Positions 11,201-21,359 of a stretch of DNA of 64,000 bases are shown here, piece after piece (positions within the stretch are counted from its first letter, which is position 1; the number at the start of each line of letters is the position of its first letter). The notes beneath the pieces are model-generated. The model ran no database searches, was not told where the DNA came from, and saw only the letters and a list, made by a program, of their open reading frames with translations. Source of the DNA: Mactra quadrangularis (Eukaryota; Mollusca; Bivalvia; Venerida; Mactridae); NCBI GenBank assembly GCA_025267735.1, contig CM046309.1, forward strand, positions 28,342,702-28,406,701, in the 5' to 3' direction. The translations under genes were made by a program, and so were the position numbers.

Positions 11201-12784
11201 TAGTCCTGCCATAAAGAGCTGTCTAGGATAACGGAAGTTCCGTAACTCTAGTCCTTTTATATAGAGCTGTCTAGAATAACGGAAGTTCCGTAACTCTAGT
11301 CCTGCTATATAGAGCTGTGATGGATAACGGAAGTTCCGTTACTCTAGTCCTGCTATATAGAGCTGTCTAGGATAACGGAAGTTCCGTAACTCTCGTCCTG
11401 CCATAAAGAGCTGTCTAGGATAACGGAAGTTCCGTAACTCTAGTCCTGCTATATAGAGCTGTGTTGGATAACGGAAGTTCCGTAACTCTAGTCCTGCTAT
11501 ATAAAGCTGTCTAGGATAACGGAAGTTCCGTAACTCTAGTCCTGCCATAAAGAGCTGTCTAGGATAACGGAAGTTCCGTAACTCTAGTCCTGCTATATAG
11601 AGCTGTCTAGAATAACGGAAGTTCCGTAACTCTAGTCCTGCTATATAGAGCTGTGATGGATAACGGAAGTTCCGTTACTCTAGTCCTGCTATATAGAGCT
11701 GTCTAGGATAACGGAAGTTCCGTAACTCTAGTCCTGCCATAAAGAGCTGTCTAGGATAACGGAAGTTCCGTAACTCTAGTCCTGCTATATAGAGCTGTCG
11801 ATGGTGACGAAGGTTCCGTATCTCTAGTCCTGCTATATAGAGCTGTGTTGGATAACGGAAGTTCCGTTACTCTAGTCCTGCCATAAAGAGCTGTCTAGGA
11901 TAACGGAAGTTCCGTAACTCTAGTCCTGCTATATAGAGCTGTCTATGGTGACGAAGGTTCCGTATCTCTAGTCCTGCTATATAGAGCTGTGTTGGATAAC
12001 GGAAGTTCCGTTACTCTAGTCCTGCTATATAGAGCTGTCTAGGATAACGGAAGTTCCGTAACTCTAGTCCTGCCATAAAGAGCTGTCTAGGATAACGGAA
12101 GTTCCGTAACTCTAGTCCTGCTATATAGAGCTGTCTAGGATAACGGAAGTTCCGTAACTCTAGTCCTGCCATAAAGAGCTGTCTAGGATAACGGAAGTTC
12201 CGTAACTCTAGTCCTGCTATATTGAGCTGTCTAGAATAACGGAAGTTCCGTAACTCTAGTCCTGCCATGTAGAGCTGTCTAAGGTAACTAAGGTTCCGTA
12301 TCTCTAGTCCTGCTATATAGAGCTGTCTAAGATAACGGAAGTTCCGTAACTCTATATAGCAGGACTAAAGCTGTCTAGGATAACGGAAGTTCCGTAACTC
12401 TAGTCCTGCTATATAGAGCGGTCTAGGGTGACGGAGGTTCCGTACCTCTAGTCCTGCTATATAGAGCTGTCTAGGATAACGGAAGTTCCGTTACTCTAGT
12501 CCTGCTATATAGAGCTGTCTAGGATAACGGAAGTTCCGTAACTCTAATCCTATCATATAAACTGTCTAGGGTGACGAAGGTTCCGTATCTCTAGTCCTGC
12601 TACATAGAGCTGTCTTGGATAACGGAAGTTCCGTAACTCTAGTCCTGCTATATAGAGTTGTCTAGGGTGAAGAAGTTTCCGTATCTCTAGTCCTGCTATA
12701 TAGAGCTGTCTAGGATAACGGAAGTTCCGTAACTCTAGTCCTGGTATATAGAGCTGTCTAGGATAACGGAAGTTCTGAAGCAAC

Positions 12785-13070
12785 TGAAGCGATGTCTCAT
12801 GTAGAACTTTATGTTGGATGACGGAACTTTCGTAATTAAAACCTCGCCTCAGATGGGCGTGTACGAAAACTGATGTTCAGTAACTGTAGTCTCGCCTCAT
12901 TAGAGAATTTCCATAACTCTAGATCCCGCTAGATCAAAGTTACAGTGGCAGCAGCTTGTGTCAATTACATTTGGAGCTCCTCGGCTGTTTATTATTACAT
13001 TTAATTAACAGTCAAAGTGTTCCGAATGTCACTACTTTTTAAACACAACCAGTAGCGTGTTCAATCAAAC
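12785..13070. other. Array edge and degraded CATTCGGAAC-like fragments
   Basis: Holds diverged relics of the 48-bp array, a GGAGCTCCTCGGCTG fragment near 12972 and GTTCCGAATG near 13018, both resembling ends of the CATTCGGAAC MITE family. No gene is seen. Confidence 0.5.
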
Positions 13071-13072
13071 AA

Positions 13073-13331
13073 AACGTTACAGAACGTTACATAACGATAC
13101 ATTCAGAACTCCTCGGCCATTAATAATCTAATCTAATACACAAATATGTGATCGTTAAGGCAATGAGTGATGTTTCAAAATTAATGGATTAAAGACAAAA
13201 CATCAGTCATTCCCTACACGACCATATATGTGTTTAACACCGGTGCTTTCTAAATAGCGTCTAAATATGGAGATTTGCAGCAAATGGCCGAGGAGTTCCC
13301 AATGTATCGTTACGGAACGTTCTGTAACGTT
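13073..13331. mobile_element. 259-bp inverted-repeat element with CATTCGGAAC-like inner ends
   Basis: About 49-bp inverted arms: the left begins AACGTTACAGAACGTTACAT and the right ends GGAACGTTCTGTAACGTT. Inside the arms are CATTCAGAACTCCTCGGCC (13100) and GGCCGAGGAGTTCCCAATG (to 13307), relatives of the CATTCGGAAC MITE ends. It is either one long-armed MITE or a MITE within an older palindrome. Confidence 0.65.
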
Positions 13332-13339
13332 CGTGGTAA

Positions 13340-14025
13340 CTAAACTCCCTTCAGATATTGACGAATCGTTCATAGTTAAATTGTATTCAACTGTCGGTGG
13401 CGCATACATATATCCCGAATTCCAATCATTTCCATACTTGCGATAGTTCACAAATAATAAACCGGTAATTAAGAAAGAATATTATCGAGTATTTAAATAG
13501 GTAGGCTTCATGTTTGAGGCAGCGACAGGTAAATAAAATTCAACCATGGACGATGCAAACATCTGTACTCGATGCACAAGTTGTCACAAATATCCGCCGT
13601 TTGACTCCGTGCAACAAATGTTGCCAGGGGATATGGTTGTGATACTTATGAATGTGTTCTAAGTAAAAAGCAACACCGAACATTCGAAAATTGTACTTGG
13701 ACAACAAACATCTCAAGGACAAAATGTCCGAGACGACTTGTTAATTACCAGGCCAAATAATATCAAGGGCATGGAATTGGCCAACAAACATCTCAAGGAC
13801 AAAAAGTCCGAGACGACTTGTTAGGAATGAACAGGCCAAATTATAACATGCAAACGGATCTTGATATTCGTTCGTTCTTCTGTAGCAGTTGACTGAAAAC
13901 ATCGAAATTTCTTGATATGTTTCCTGAATCTTTGTGTCCATAGCAATTAACCTGAAATTATATATCAAAGTCTCATTAGAATAAGTACTTTTTATACTAG
14001 GTTTAAAGCATTGTCAACACATTTT
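13340..14025. repeat. Intergenic; two ~65-bp direct repeats, no gene seen
   Basis: The words AACAAACATCTCAAGGACAA and GTCCGAGACGACTTGTTA occur twice (about 13696-13761 and 13776-13840) and overlap short minus-strand frames. The open frames here (60-82 codons) resemble no family I know and are not called as genes. Confidence 0.5.
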
Positions 14026-14029
14026 GGTT

Positions 14030-14275
14030 TCTTTACAGCGTCCAGCGCACCTAACCTATTTATCCTGGACACTTGTCTATAGCCAGTACTTGCCCACCTT
14101 TCCACAACGTCGGAACTTCTCCATATACCTAATAAATGAAGGAAAATTGACATAACTGTCAAATTTTCACGGAAGGATATAACCTCTCCGAGTGAGACTC
14201 GAAACAGTACCCCTTCGGCACACAGAGATTCCTAATCCCGGCACGCTACTAACTGGGCGCAACCAACTCGGGTTA
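14030..14275 (-). mobile_element. Diverged SINE family 1 copy
   Basis: Shares CCAGCGCACCTAACCTA, GTCTATAGCCAGTACT and a degenerate tRNA head with the copies at 899-1169 and 46100-46386. The B box is decayed (GAGACTCGAAAC on the plus strand). Confidence 0.7.
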
Positions 14276-14279
14276 GAAT

Positions 14280-14800
14280 AAGTATATTATAAGATGCTAC
14301 TGATAACTGATCAATACCTGTAAATTTTCTTTCTATGAAGAGTGACGCAATAGTACAACAACGATATTTTCATTGATGTTCATAAACATCATTAAGGCCG
14401 ATTGATAAAATTTCGGAGAATTTCACAGTACTTACCACTCTAGCTTATATCTTAAGGTAATGTTTTCATTACCTCACCAATCCATCTCCAAATGGAACAA
14501 ATTTTGTATTTTCTTACTCGTCTAGATCCATAGACATCCATTTCAACCTAAAATAGAACATATGGGGATAAGAACCATACAGGAATGTTTCTCTACGATA
14601 TAAAATTAGAAGCTGAATTCTGTATAACCTCTGCGTCGCTCTACAGAACAAATCCTCTGTGCAACAATATTAACAGATTTTTGCAATCACGTTTGGCGCA
14701 TTTGTAATGGAAGTTGACCTCTGCAGAGCAACAACCTCTGAACAGCAACGTATTTTAGTTCCTCCCAGTGGGTGTTGTTCAAGAGAGGTTGTACTGTACC
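14280..14800. other. Intergenic, nothing recognised
   Basis: AT-rich sequence between two SINEs; no frame above background and no repeat recognised. Confidence 0.4.
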
Positions 14801-14804
14801 TAAA

Positions 14805-15075
14805 TATAAGCAGTGGTCCAGTGGTAGGACGCGCGCTTTGGGATCGAGAGGTCCCGGGTTCGATCCCCGCTAGGGGAACTGCTAATTTCCTTGAGCAAGA
14901 AATTAACCTACAATTATTCCACTCCACCCAGGTGTAAATGGGTACTGTGAAGGATCGCCTGCCTGAGGGTGATTTCAGTGACCAGGAGTTATTGTACAAG
15001 ATTGTAAAGTCGGCTGAACATGTAGATGGAAGCAGACTTTAAACCGCACTTTAACTTTTAAACTTTTAACTTTAA
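14805..15075 (+). mobile_element. tRNA-derived SINE, family 3
   Basis: Head with AGTGGTCCAGTGGTAGGACG (A-box side) and GGTTCGATCCCCG (B box), a body with CTCCACCCAGGTGTAAATGG, and a 3' end of TTTAACTTTTAAAC-type simple repeats. It does not fold as an intact tRNA (no acceptor pairing), so it is a SINE. No target duplication was resolved. Confidence 0.7.
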
Positions 15076-15079
15076 AATC

Positions 15080-17880
15080 AGGCAAAAGTTTTACAAACAA
15101 ACAGAAGTAGGAATTCAATAACAGACTCTAGCGTTTTTTACTCTTGATATCGAGTCAATGCTGTTGGAACGACTGTTATTAGTCTAGGTGATATTAAAAT
15201 TGAAAGTACATAAAATGTTTCAACATAAAAAACTATAATGGGTTGTATTATAAACTTAAAAAAGCAAACTCATATTTCACTTGAGACTAAAATAAACAGT
15301 TTATTAACAAACTAAAATCATAACAATAGAATTAAAAATCATTCAAACATACTCGTCATTTTTTATATGATAATTATGGCTTTAAAACAACTACTGTACT
15401 GGATTTCTTTTGACACTATTAAATTAGTAAAACTATCGTTCAAAATAAAAACTTGAAATTAAAAATTAAGTTCAAGATATTTTGTGAAAGTTTGGCTTTT
15501 ATTGAGACTTACCTTGTAGCATTGTCATGTACATATTTCTTAACCCAAGGTATCAGTCAGAATCTGAAATAGACAAAACACGAGAAGAGAAACCCGAAAG
15601 AAATATGTATTTTAAACTGGCAAGTTTATTATACCAAAGGAAATTAACAAAATATAACAAAAGATGTGCTGAAAAAGAAAAGCAGATTAGTAGGGGACAC
15701 GGAGCACGGACAAGCATGCATAAGGTACAGGGAGGGGCACGGGCAGGGATTTTTACACCATGGGGGTTCACTGGTCCGTTTAGGGCGGTCATTTCCGCTA
15801 CCATTCCCACCTATTCACCAGGGCTAAAGAAAGTCTCTGATCACCATTATTCCAAGATGGCTGACTTGCAATAAAAATTATTTTACCTAATTAAGACAAA
15901 ACATATCAATGTCCCCAAAAGCTAAGCCCTAATCCTCATGATCCTGAACCCACCCAATTTGTATCACTGTGTTCTTAGCATTAACCTCTATGTTCCACTC
16001 AAGAAATCCTTAGTTTTGAAACATTGATAAAACTGCACCAAGCCATTCCTCTTAATGTGTATTATACATATACGCAAACGAATCAGGACTTAAAAGCACT
16101 TTTAAACATCACAACGAGTCGGAGGGTATCATGCATGAACTTCAGTTTCAACACATTGGTTAATACAAGTTTTTGTCAAATTCAATACCCCGGAAATGAT
16201 TGATAAATAACTTTATGTCTCTATTTAAGATAATGAAACCTACGGGTGACTCAAGTACAGTGTGACAAATTTAAGCAGAAACTACATTTTGTATACACTT
16301 CCATAAAAACATCAACGATTATCTTAAAAAGTTATTTCTACAGCAGCAAGACAAGATTCAACAAATCTAAATACAATGTACAATTTTTCTCGACAGTTCA
16401 TATTTAGTTTGGATAAACTATTCAATAGAGTTGATTCAAATTTTAATGCGACTTTATATCTATGAAACTCGGCGCGATATGACCTTTCTGTGTTGGTGCG
16501 CCGTAAAACCCAAACAAACAAAATATCTATGAAATGCGAAATTCTCTTTAACTATCTAGTGATTTCTATGGATCTTCTTATAAATTACAAAGAGTATGAT
16601 GTGATAGCAAAATATCATTTATACGAAAGATATTTTAGGCCGCTGTGGACGTATTGCTCCCCTGCATCTGTCTGGGTATGTGTATTAAATGTTAAATTGT
16701 GTGATATCTGTTTGATGTAGACGTTTAATTTTTTACAAGTATATGACACCCATGTTAAATTTATTTACTGCATAGTTTTTGTTTTTATATTTACCACTAA
16801 CAATAATTTTTAAAGCCATTATACGAACTTTTGGATCAACCCTCGAATAACATTTAATCGATGCGAAGTAGTTTGTTTATTTCCCCTAAATTTGATCCTA
16901 CAGCAAAAGTGGCTCACACTCTATCATACGACAGGAAAATTTATCATTAATTACAAATGTACCCAGCCTTAATATTTTAACAATATAGGGTGAAATATGA
17001 ACCACTGGCAAAAGTATAAAATGAATGGCTAAATTTGGAAATATTGATCTCTATTTAAACTGGTTCTCTAAATTGATAGTTTTATAGTTATATACGTATG
17101 TTGTCACATAATGGAATCGCTTTTTTATGGTGAGTATTTGTTTGCCAAGGTAACAAATTCCAGAAATTGAATATTTATGTTTTTTTTAAAATCCCTCTGC
17201 AATTCCAAAGAAAGCTTAATCAAGTATTTCGAAGTTATAATATAAAATGTAGCAACACAATACCATGAACTTATTTATTGTTTGAATTATTTCCGTGGAG
17301 ATAAAATAAACATATTCTAAACTCAAAAAGGACATGCTTTATTATAGAATAAGTAAATACGGTCCTAGTTATGGGAATCCTTTCAAAACAATTGAAAAAG
17401 CAAAATATTAACATGTATATATGAGCACTGATTGAGTTTCATGTTGTTGAGCTCGTTTCTAAGGTAACAAAAATCGCAGTTCTAACTATTACGATCATGT
17501 TACTTTTGACTTTAAGTGGTGGATTTGTACTTTGCAGTGGGTATAAAATGTGATTTGTCAGTATGCATAAAATTTATAATATTATCTGTATTATTCTAGA
17601 CATAAGAAAGACAGGTGGCAGTGAAAACGGAATAAGAAAATACACACTGAGGCGATGACTGGTATGTGTAAGCAATAGCTATAATTATCATTGTTATTAT
17701 TGTTATGATCATTATCAATACCACTATAATTATTATTATATGATTATACATTATACAATGCACTCTGGGCTATATAAGTTGTGATTCACCAATGGGTTCC
17801 TGTGGTACATGGTATGGGTGATTACATTGTCAGAGATCGTCTTTTAAAAATTATTAGCGGTAAGATGCGAATCAGTTCAC
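15080..17880. other. AT-rich intergenic stretch
   Basis: Mostly AT-rich. A GC-richer patch at about 15690-15800 carries overlapping frames on both strands (115 and 85 codons) that match no family I recognise. ATT/TTA simple sequence occurs at about 17690-17760. A TATATAAG at 17771-17778 precedes the gag remnant, but I cannot show that it is its promoter. No LTR pair was found. Confidence 0.4.
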
Positions 17881-19200
17881 CAGTTACTTGACGATTCCAC
17901 GTCTAACAAGAATGAACCTATAAGAGGACACTCCGGTTCGACAATACAGGGACGCAGCAAGAAAGAGAAGATCAAACGAAGAATATGTGCAAGATGGTGA
18001 AAGAAGAACATCCGTCAATGGTTTTAAGAGACCTGCAAGGGCGGCGGAATATTTGGAATTAGTGAATGACAGGCCCTTGGACAGATCCAGAAACAGAATG
18101 GTAGAGAACACGTTAATTTTGGTAATGAAAAGTTGCCTACGAAATCAATGGGTAACATACCAAAAACTATGGTATTCAATGAAAAGAGTAACTGGTTTGC
18201 TTTTATCAGCAAATTTCATTTTTTTTGCCAGACAAAATGGTTGGTCAGCAAGAGAGCGAACTGACAACTTTAGTTTCTGCCTTACTGACACTGCTAATGT
18301 GTACAATGCATACCTAATTCAACGGAATCCTGACATAGAATTCACGAACTTGTTTGACAAATTCGAGAAGAGATTTGATAGTAGAGAAGAAAACCGAAGC
18401 ATACAGGGCCCAATTGATGTCAATACGACAACACAATGGGGAAACCTTGAAAGAGTTCTGGGAAAGGTTTGAAACATAAGCTGTTAAAGCTGAAGAGTTC
18501 AATGATGAATTCATTGTTAGAAGGTTCTGCCATATGGTATTACCGATAAAGATGCAGTCTTATATGTGTCAAATCTATATGTTAGATCTATTGATGAAGC
18601 CATCAGGAAAATAAAAAGTTACAAATACAATTGGGCAGCTATAAGGGCAACAAGGGACCCAAGGACATAAAAAGGGTCATCAGTTGGGTTAACACCTGAT
18701 GACATCAATAGTTATTTATGTCATCAATATGCCCTCGCCAAATCTAAGCGTGATTTGCGTTGGATAATTGACTTACAGGAAGAGTCTAAACTCCATTTTA
18801 AAGCCTCTTGGATCTTGGAACACATATCAAACCGAGACAAGGGAAAAAATAGGGTGCATGTTCCTAAAGTGAAGCCAGTACAGGATTGCCTTCCAACTAC
18901 TATGTGCCAGGATGTGAGGTTGAGGACCCAAAGTCTCCCGAAGTCTGTGCAAGACGCAGCAACCGGTAGTAGCTCACATCAAAGATCCCCAACATATGTA
19001 GACCAAGATATATATTCAATATCATCAGGTGAGGAGGAACGACCCCAAGGAGGAGGAAATTCCCAACACATATTAAGGAGGATTCTTCTAAACGTGAGAA
19101 GCCCTTGGTGAAACCTACCAATGTGGACTACCATCTGGAATCACCTACATAAGTTAGGAAGGATCCACCCAAGAGTCAAAAGCCATTGGTGAGAAAACTC
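17880..19200 (+). pseudogene. Gypsy-type LTR-retrotransposon gag remnant
   Basis: Gag forms the particle shell of an LTR retrotransposon. Pieces in different frames read as one gag: AFISKF-like sequence near 18200, then ARQNGWSARERTDNFSFCLT and NAYLIQRNPDIEF with FDKFEKRFDSREE (18225-18400), then LKEFWERFET around 18450, then LYVSNLYVRSIDEAI (18558-18605) and a polar tail to about 19110. The frame shifts near 18225, near 18445 and again before 18560, and internal stops are present (TAA near 18472, TAA near 18669). No zinc knuckle, protease, reverse transcriptase or LTR was found, so only a gag fragment is left. The family is assigned from memory of the conserved gag pattern. Confidence 0.65.
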
Positions 19201-19204
19201 ACAG

Positions 19205-19935
19205 GAAATCTATGTTTATATCACGGTGCGAAACTGTGACCAGACAGAGAGTTAGAGGTCAGTTTGGTTTTTTGAAGTTTTAGCAGCATATTGAACAAAT
19301 TGTGCAACATCAATTGGAAACCACATCAATAAAAACTGTAATTAAAATTAGAGCAAAAATCAGTCAGAAAAGATTGGCAAAATCTAAGAACTTTTTCACT
19401 TGAATATACATATACATACATACACAAAACACAGTATTGAATCATTGAAGTGCATATAATAGTTAAAGGTCCTCATAATGTTTACTTAAAGAAAATATAA
19501 TTAAATTGCATGTACTATAATATGATTAATTACACTGAGTTTATGCACACGTTAACTCGCTATTTCAAATATAACAATATCGTTTCAAATTAATTATGAT
19601 AACACAATATTTACAAAACTTCCTGAATGCATAATATTATAACAATATCATATCAGTTAATAACGTCTATCTAATCATCAGCTATGAAGCATATAGCTCT
19701 ATACCAATTACCAATGTCAGTTCACAATGCTATTTATGACACAATGCTGGTATTTATAAAAAATATCAAAAATGATTCAGTTACGTATGATCTGTAAACC
19801 AATCAGTAAAGTTATATACATAAATGAGCTATACCAAAATACCTTTCACATCCTTGTTACCAACAACATAATTCATTATAGAGAGATTGTTTTAAAAAAC
19901 CAATAGATTCAATGAAACAAAAGGTTGCCGATGTT
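19205..19935. other. AT-rich intergenic, nothing recognised
   Basis: No open frame or repeat above background between the gag remnant and the small mariner-type element. Confidence 0.4.
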
Positions 19936-19940
19936 ACATA

Positions 19941-20051
19941 TACACTGGTGTCCAAACATTATACATAAAAACTAAGCAAAATGTGTGTTTTTAAAACGAG
20001 GAGAAAATATGAAAAAAAACATATGTAAAGAAAATTTAGGACACCACTGTA
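19941..20051. mobile_element. 111-bp Tc1/mariner-type MITE
   Basis: Left end TACACTGGTGTCCAAA and right end TTTAGGACACCACTGTA form inverted repeats with one or two mismatches, starting and ending at TA, the Tc1/mariner target. There is no coding capacity. Confidence 0.75.
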
Positions 20052-20192
20052 TTTTATTAAAATTTGTTTTAAGCACATACATGTAAGCAGCACCCTAGCA
20101 AGACTTAGTACTATGAACATCATTTACATTCAACCATACGAGAATAGTAACTAGTACCTAAAGTATTTGGTACATCATTGCTGTTTTTTAAG

Positions 20193-20622
20193 AGTCTGAT
20201 CTAGCTATCCTCCCATAGATTGGGTCCTTCACTAGATTACTCAGAACTATGTATTAATTTATAAGTTTAAAGAGTAGTTCCGATCTAGTTATTCTCCCGT
20301 ATATGGGCCCTTCACTAGATTGCTCAGAATTACCAGTTTTGACTCTATAATTCCGATCTAGCTATCCTCCCATAAAATGGGTCCTTCACTAGATTGCTCA
20401 GAATTACGTTTACAAAAAATTCCGATCTAGTTATCCTCCCATAAATGGGCCCTTCACTAGATTGCTCAGAATTATCTGTTTTGACTCTATGATTCCGATC
20501 TAGCTATCCTCCCATAAAATGGGTCCTTCACTAGATTGCTCAGAATTATGTTTTACATATAATTCCGATCTAGCTATCCCCCCAGTAAACTGGGTCCTTC
20601 ACTAGATTGCTCAGAATTATTG
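20193..20622. repeat. Six ~71-bp palindromic tandem units
   Basis: GATCTAG starts at 20198, 20282, 20355, 20424, 20497 and 20567 (spacing 69-84). Each unit reads GATCTAGCTATCCTCCCAT, an A-rich centre, then ATGGGTCCTTCACTAGATT, so each can fold on itself (ATCTAG with CTAGAT, CCCAT with ATGGG). Confidence 0.85.
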
Positions 20623-20639
20623 ACATTTTTCCTTTTTTT

Positions 20640-21350
20640 TTAATTGAGAGCTATCAAGTTCCACACTTTTACCTTCATCAAGTCGGTTATCGTTTAGTAC
20701 ATCGTTATCAAGCATCATTAATACTAATTACATGTATTTAACAATTGTTTTTTTTATATTAATTTAAGGGTCGAAAACGTTATCAATATACTCTACATAC
20801 AATGAATATGTTATTAAAACTGTATGTGATTGGGTATATTAAAGTATAGATCATTTCTGTATGTTCAAAAGTTATCTGACCATGTCGCTATAATACAGAC
20901 TGTTTATATAGTTAGTATTGTGGCAGACGATTGGTACATTTGATACAAAGTCAAAAACTTAAATAACTTAGTGATTTTAGAAAGACTTCATTCAAAATTG
21001 TGCCTCTGTATGATCTAATAATCAAATTGTCATTGAATGTAATAAAAACAATACTACAATGTTTACGATATGCTGAAGTTTGGATTATTTTTATTATCTT
21101 AATTTGCATTGAATACAACAACTTCATAAATATATATTTAACGATAGATCCGAACAAATAGTATAATATAAAATGCCTACTGATTTGATTTGAAAAAGAT
21201 TCAAACATATCACGGATCTATTTATTTAAGGTAAATATAGTTCTTAAAATTTTCCAATCTTTTACTGATACATTGATCACTATGTAGATATGTGTTGTAT
21301 TATTCATTAAAAAATTGAATATGCTGTTACAAAAAACTCCCAAATGAAAA
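20640..21350. other. AT-rich intergenic, nothing recognised
   Basis: Contains an 85-codon minus-strand frame at 20951-21208, rich in Ile/Phe/Ser and unlike any family I know; taken as chance. Confidence 0.4.
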
Positions 21351-21359
21351 CAAATCATA

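Larger units (their letters stand above)
3795..12780. repeat. Giant 48-bp minisatellite, roughly 175 units
   Basis: Tandem array of a unit of about 48 bp whose parts read GATAACGGAAGTTCCGTAAC, TCTAGTCCTGCTATATAG and AGCTGTCTAG. The left third (3795-5600) uses a diverged GCCTTG variant with 46-49 bp spacing, the middle uses TCCTG variants, and the right part (about 9000-12300) is highly uniform. It is interrupted by insertions at 6776-7142 and 7376-7610. As 48 is divisible by three, long minus-strand frames of a 16-residue repeat appear (up to 245 codons); I treat them as non-coding. Each unit contains CGGAAGTTCCG, an odd-centred palindrome with a GGAA core. Confidence 0.97.

Noticed and set aside
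3795..12780. CRISPR-like array of regular repeats
   Set aside because: No unique spacers; units are contiguous and the genome is eukaryotic.
14805..14880. Possible tRNA gene
   Set aside because: No complete cloverleaf; continues into a SINE body with a simple-repeat tail.
15527..15874. 115-codon plus-strand and 85-codon minus-strand frames
   Set aside because: They overlap on opposite strands in a GC-richer patch with no recognisable domain or splice context.
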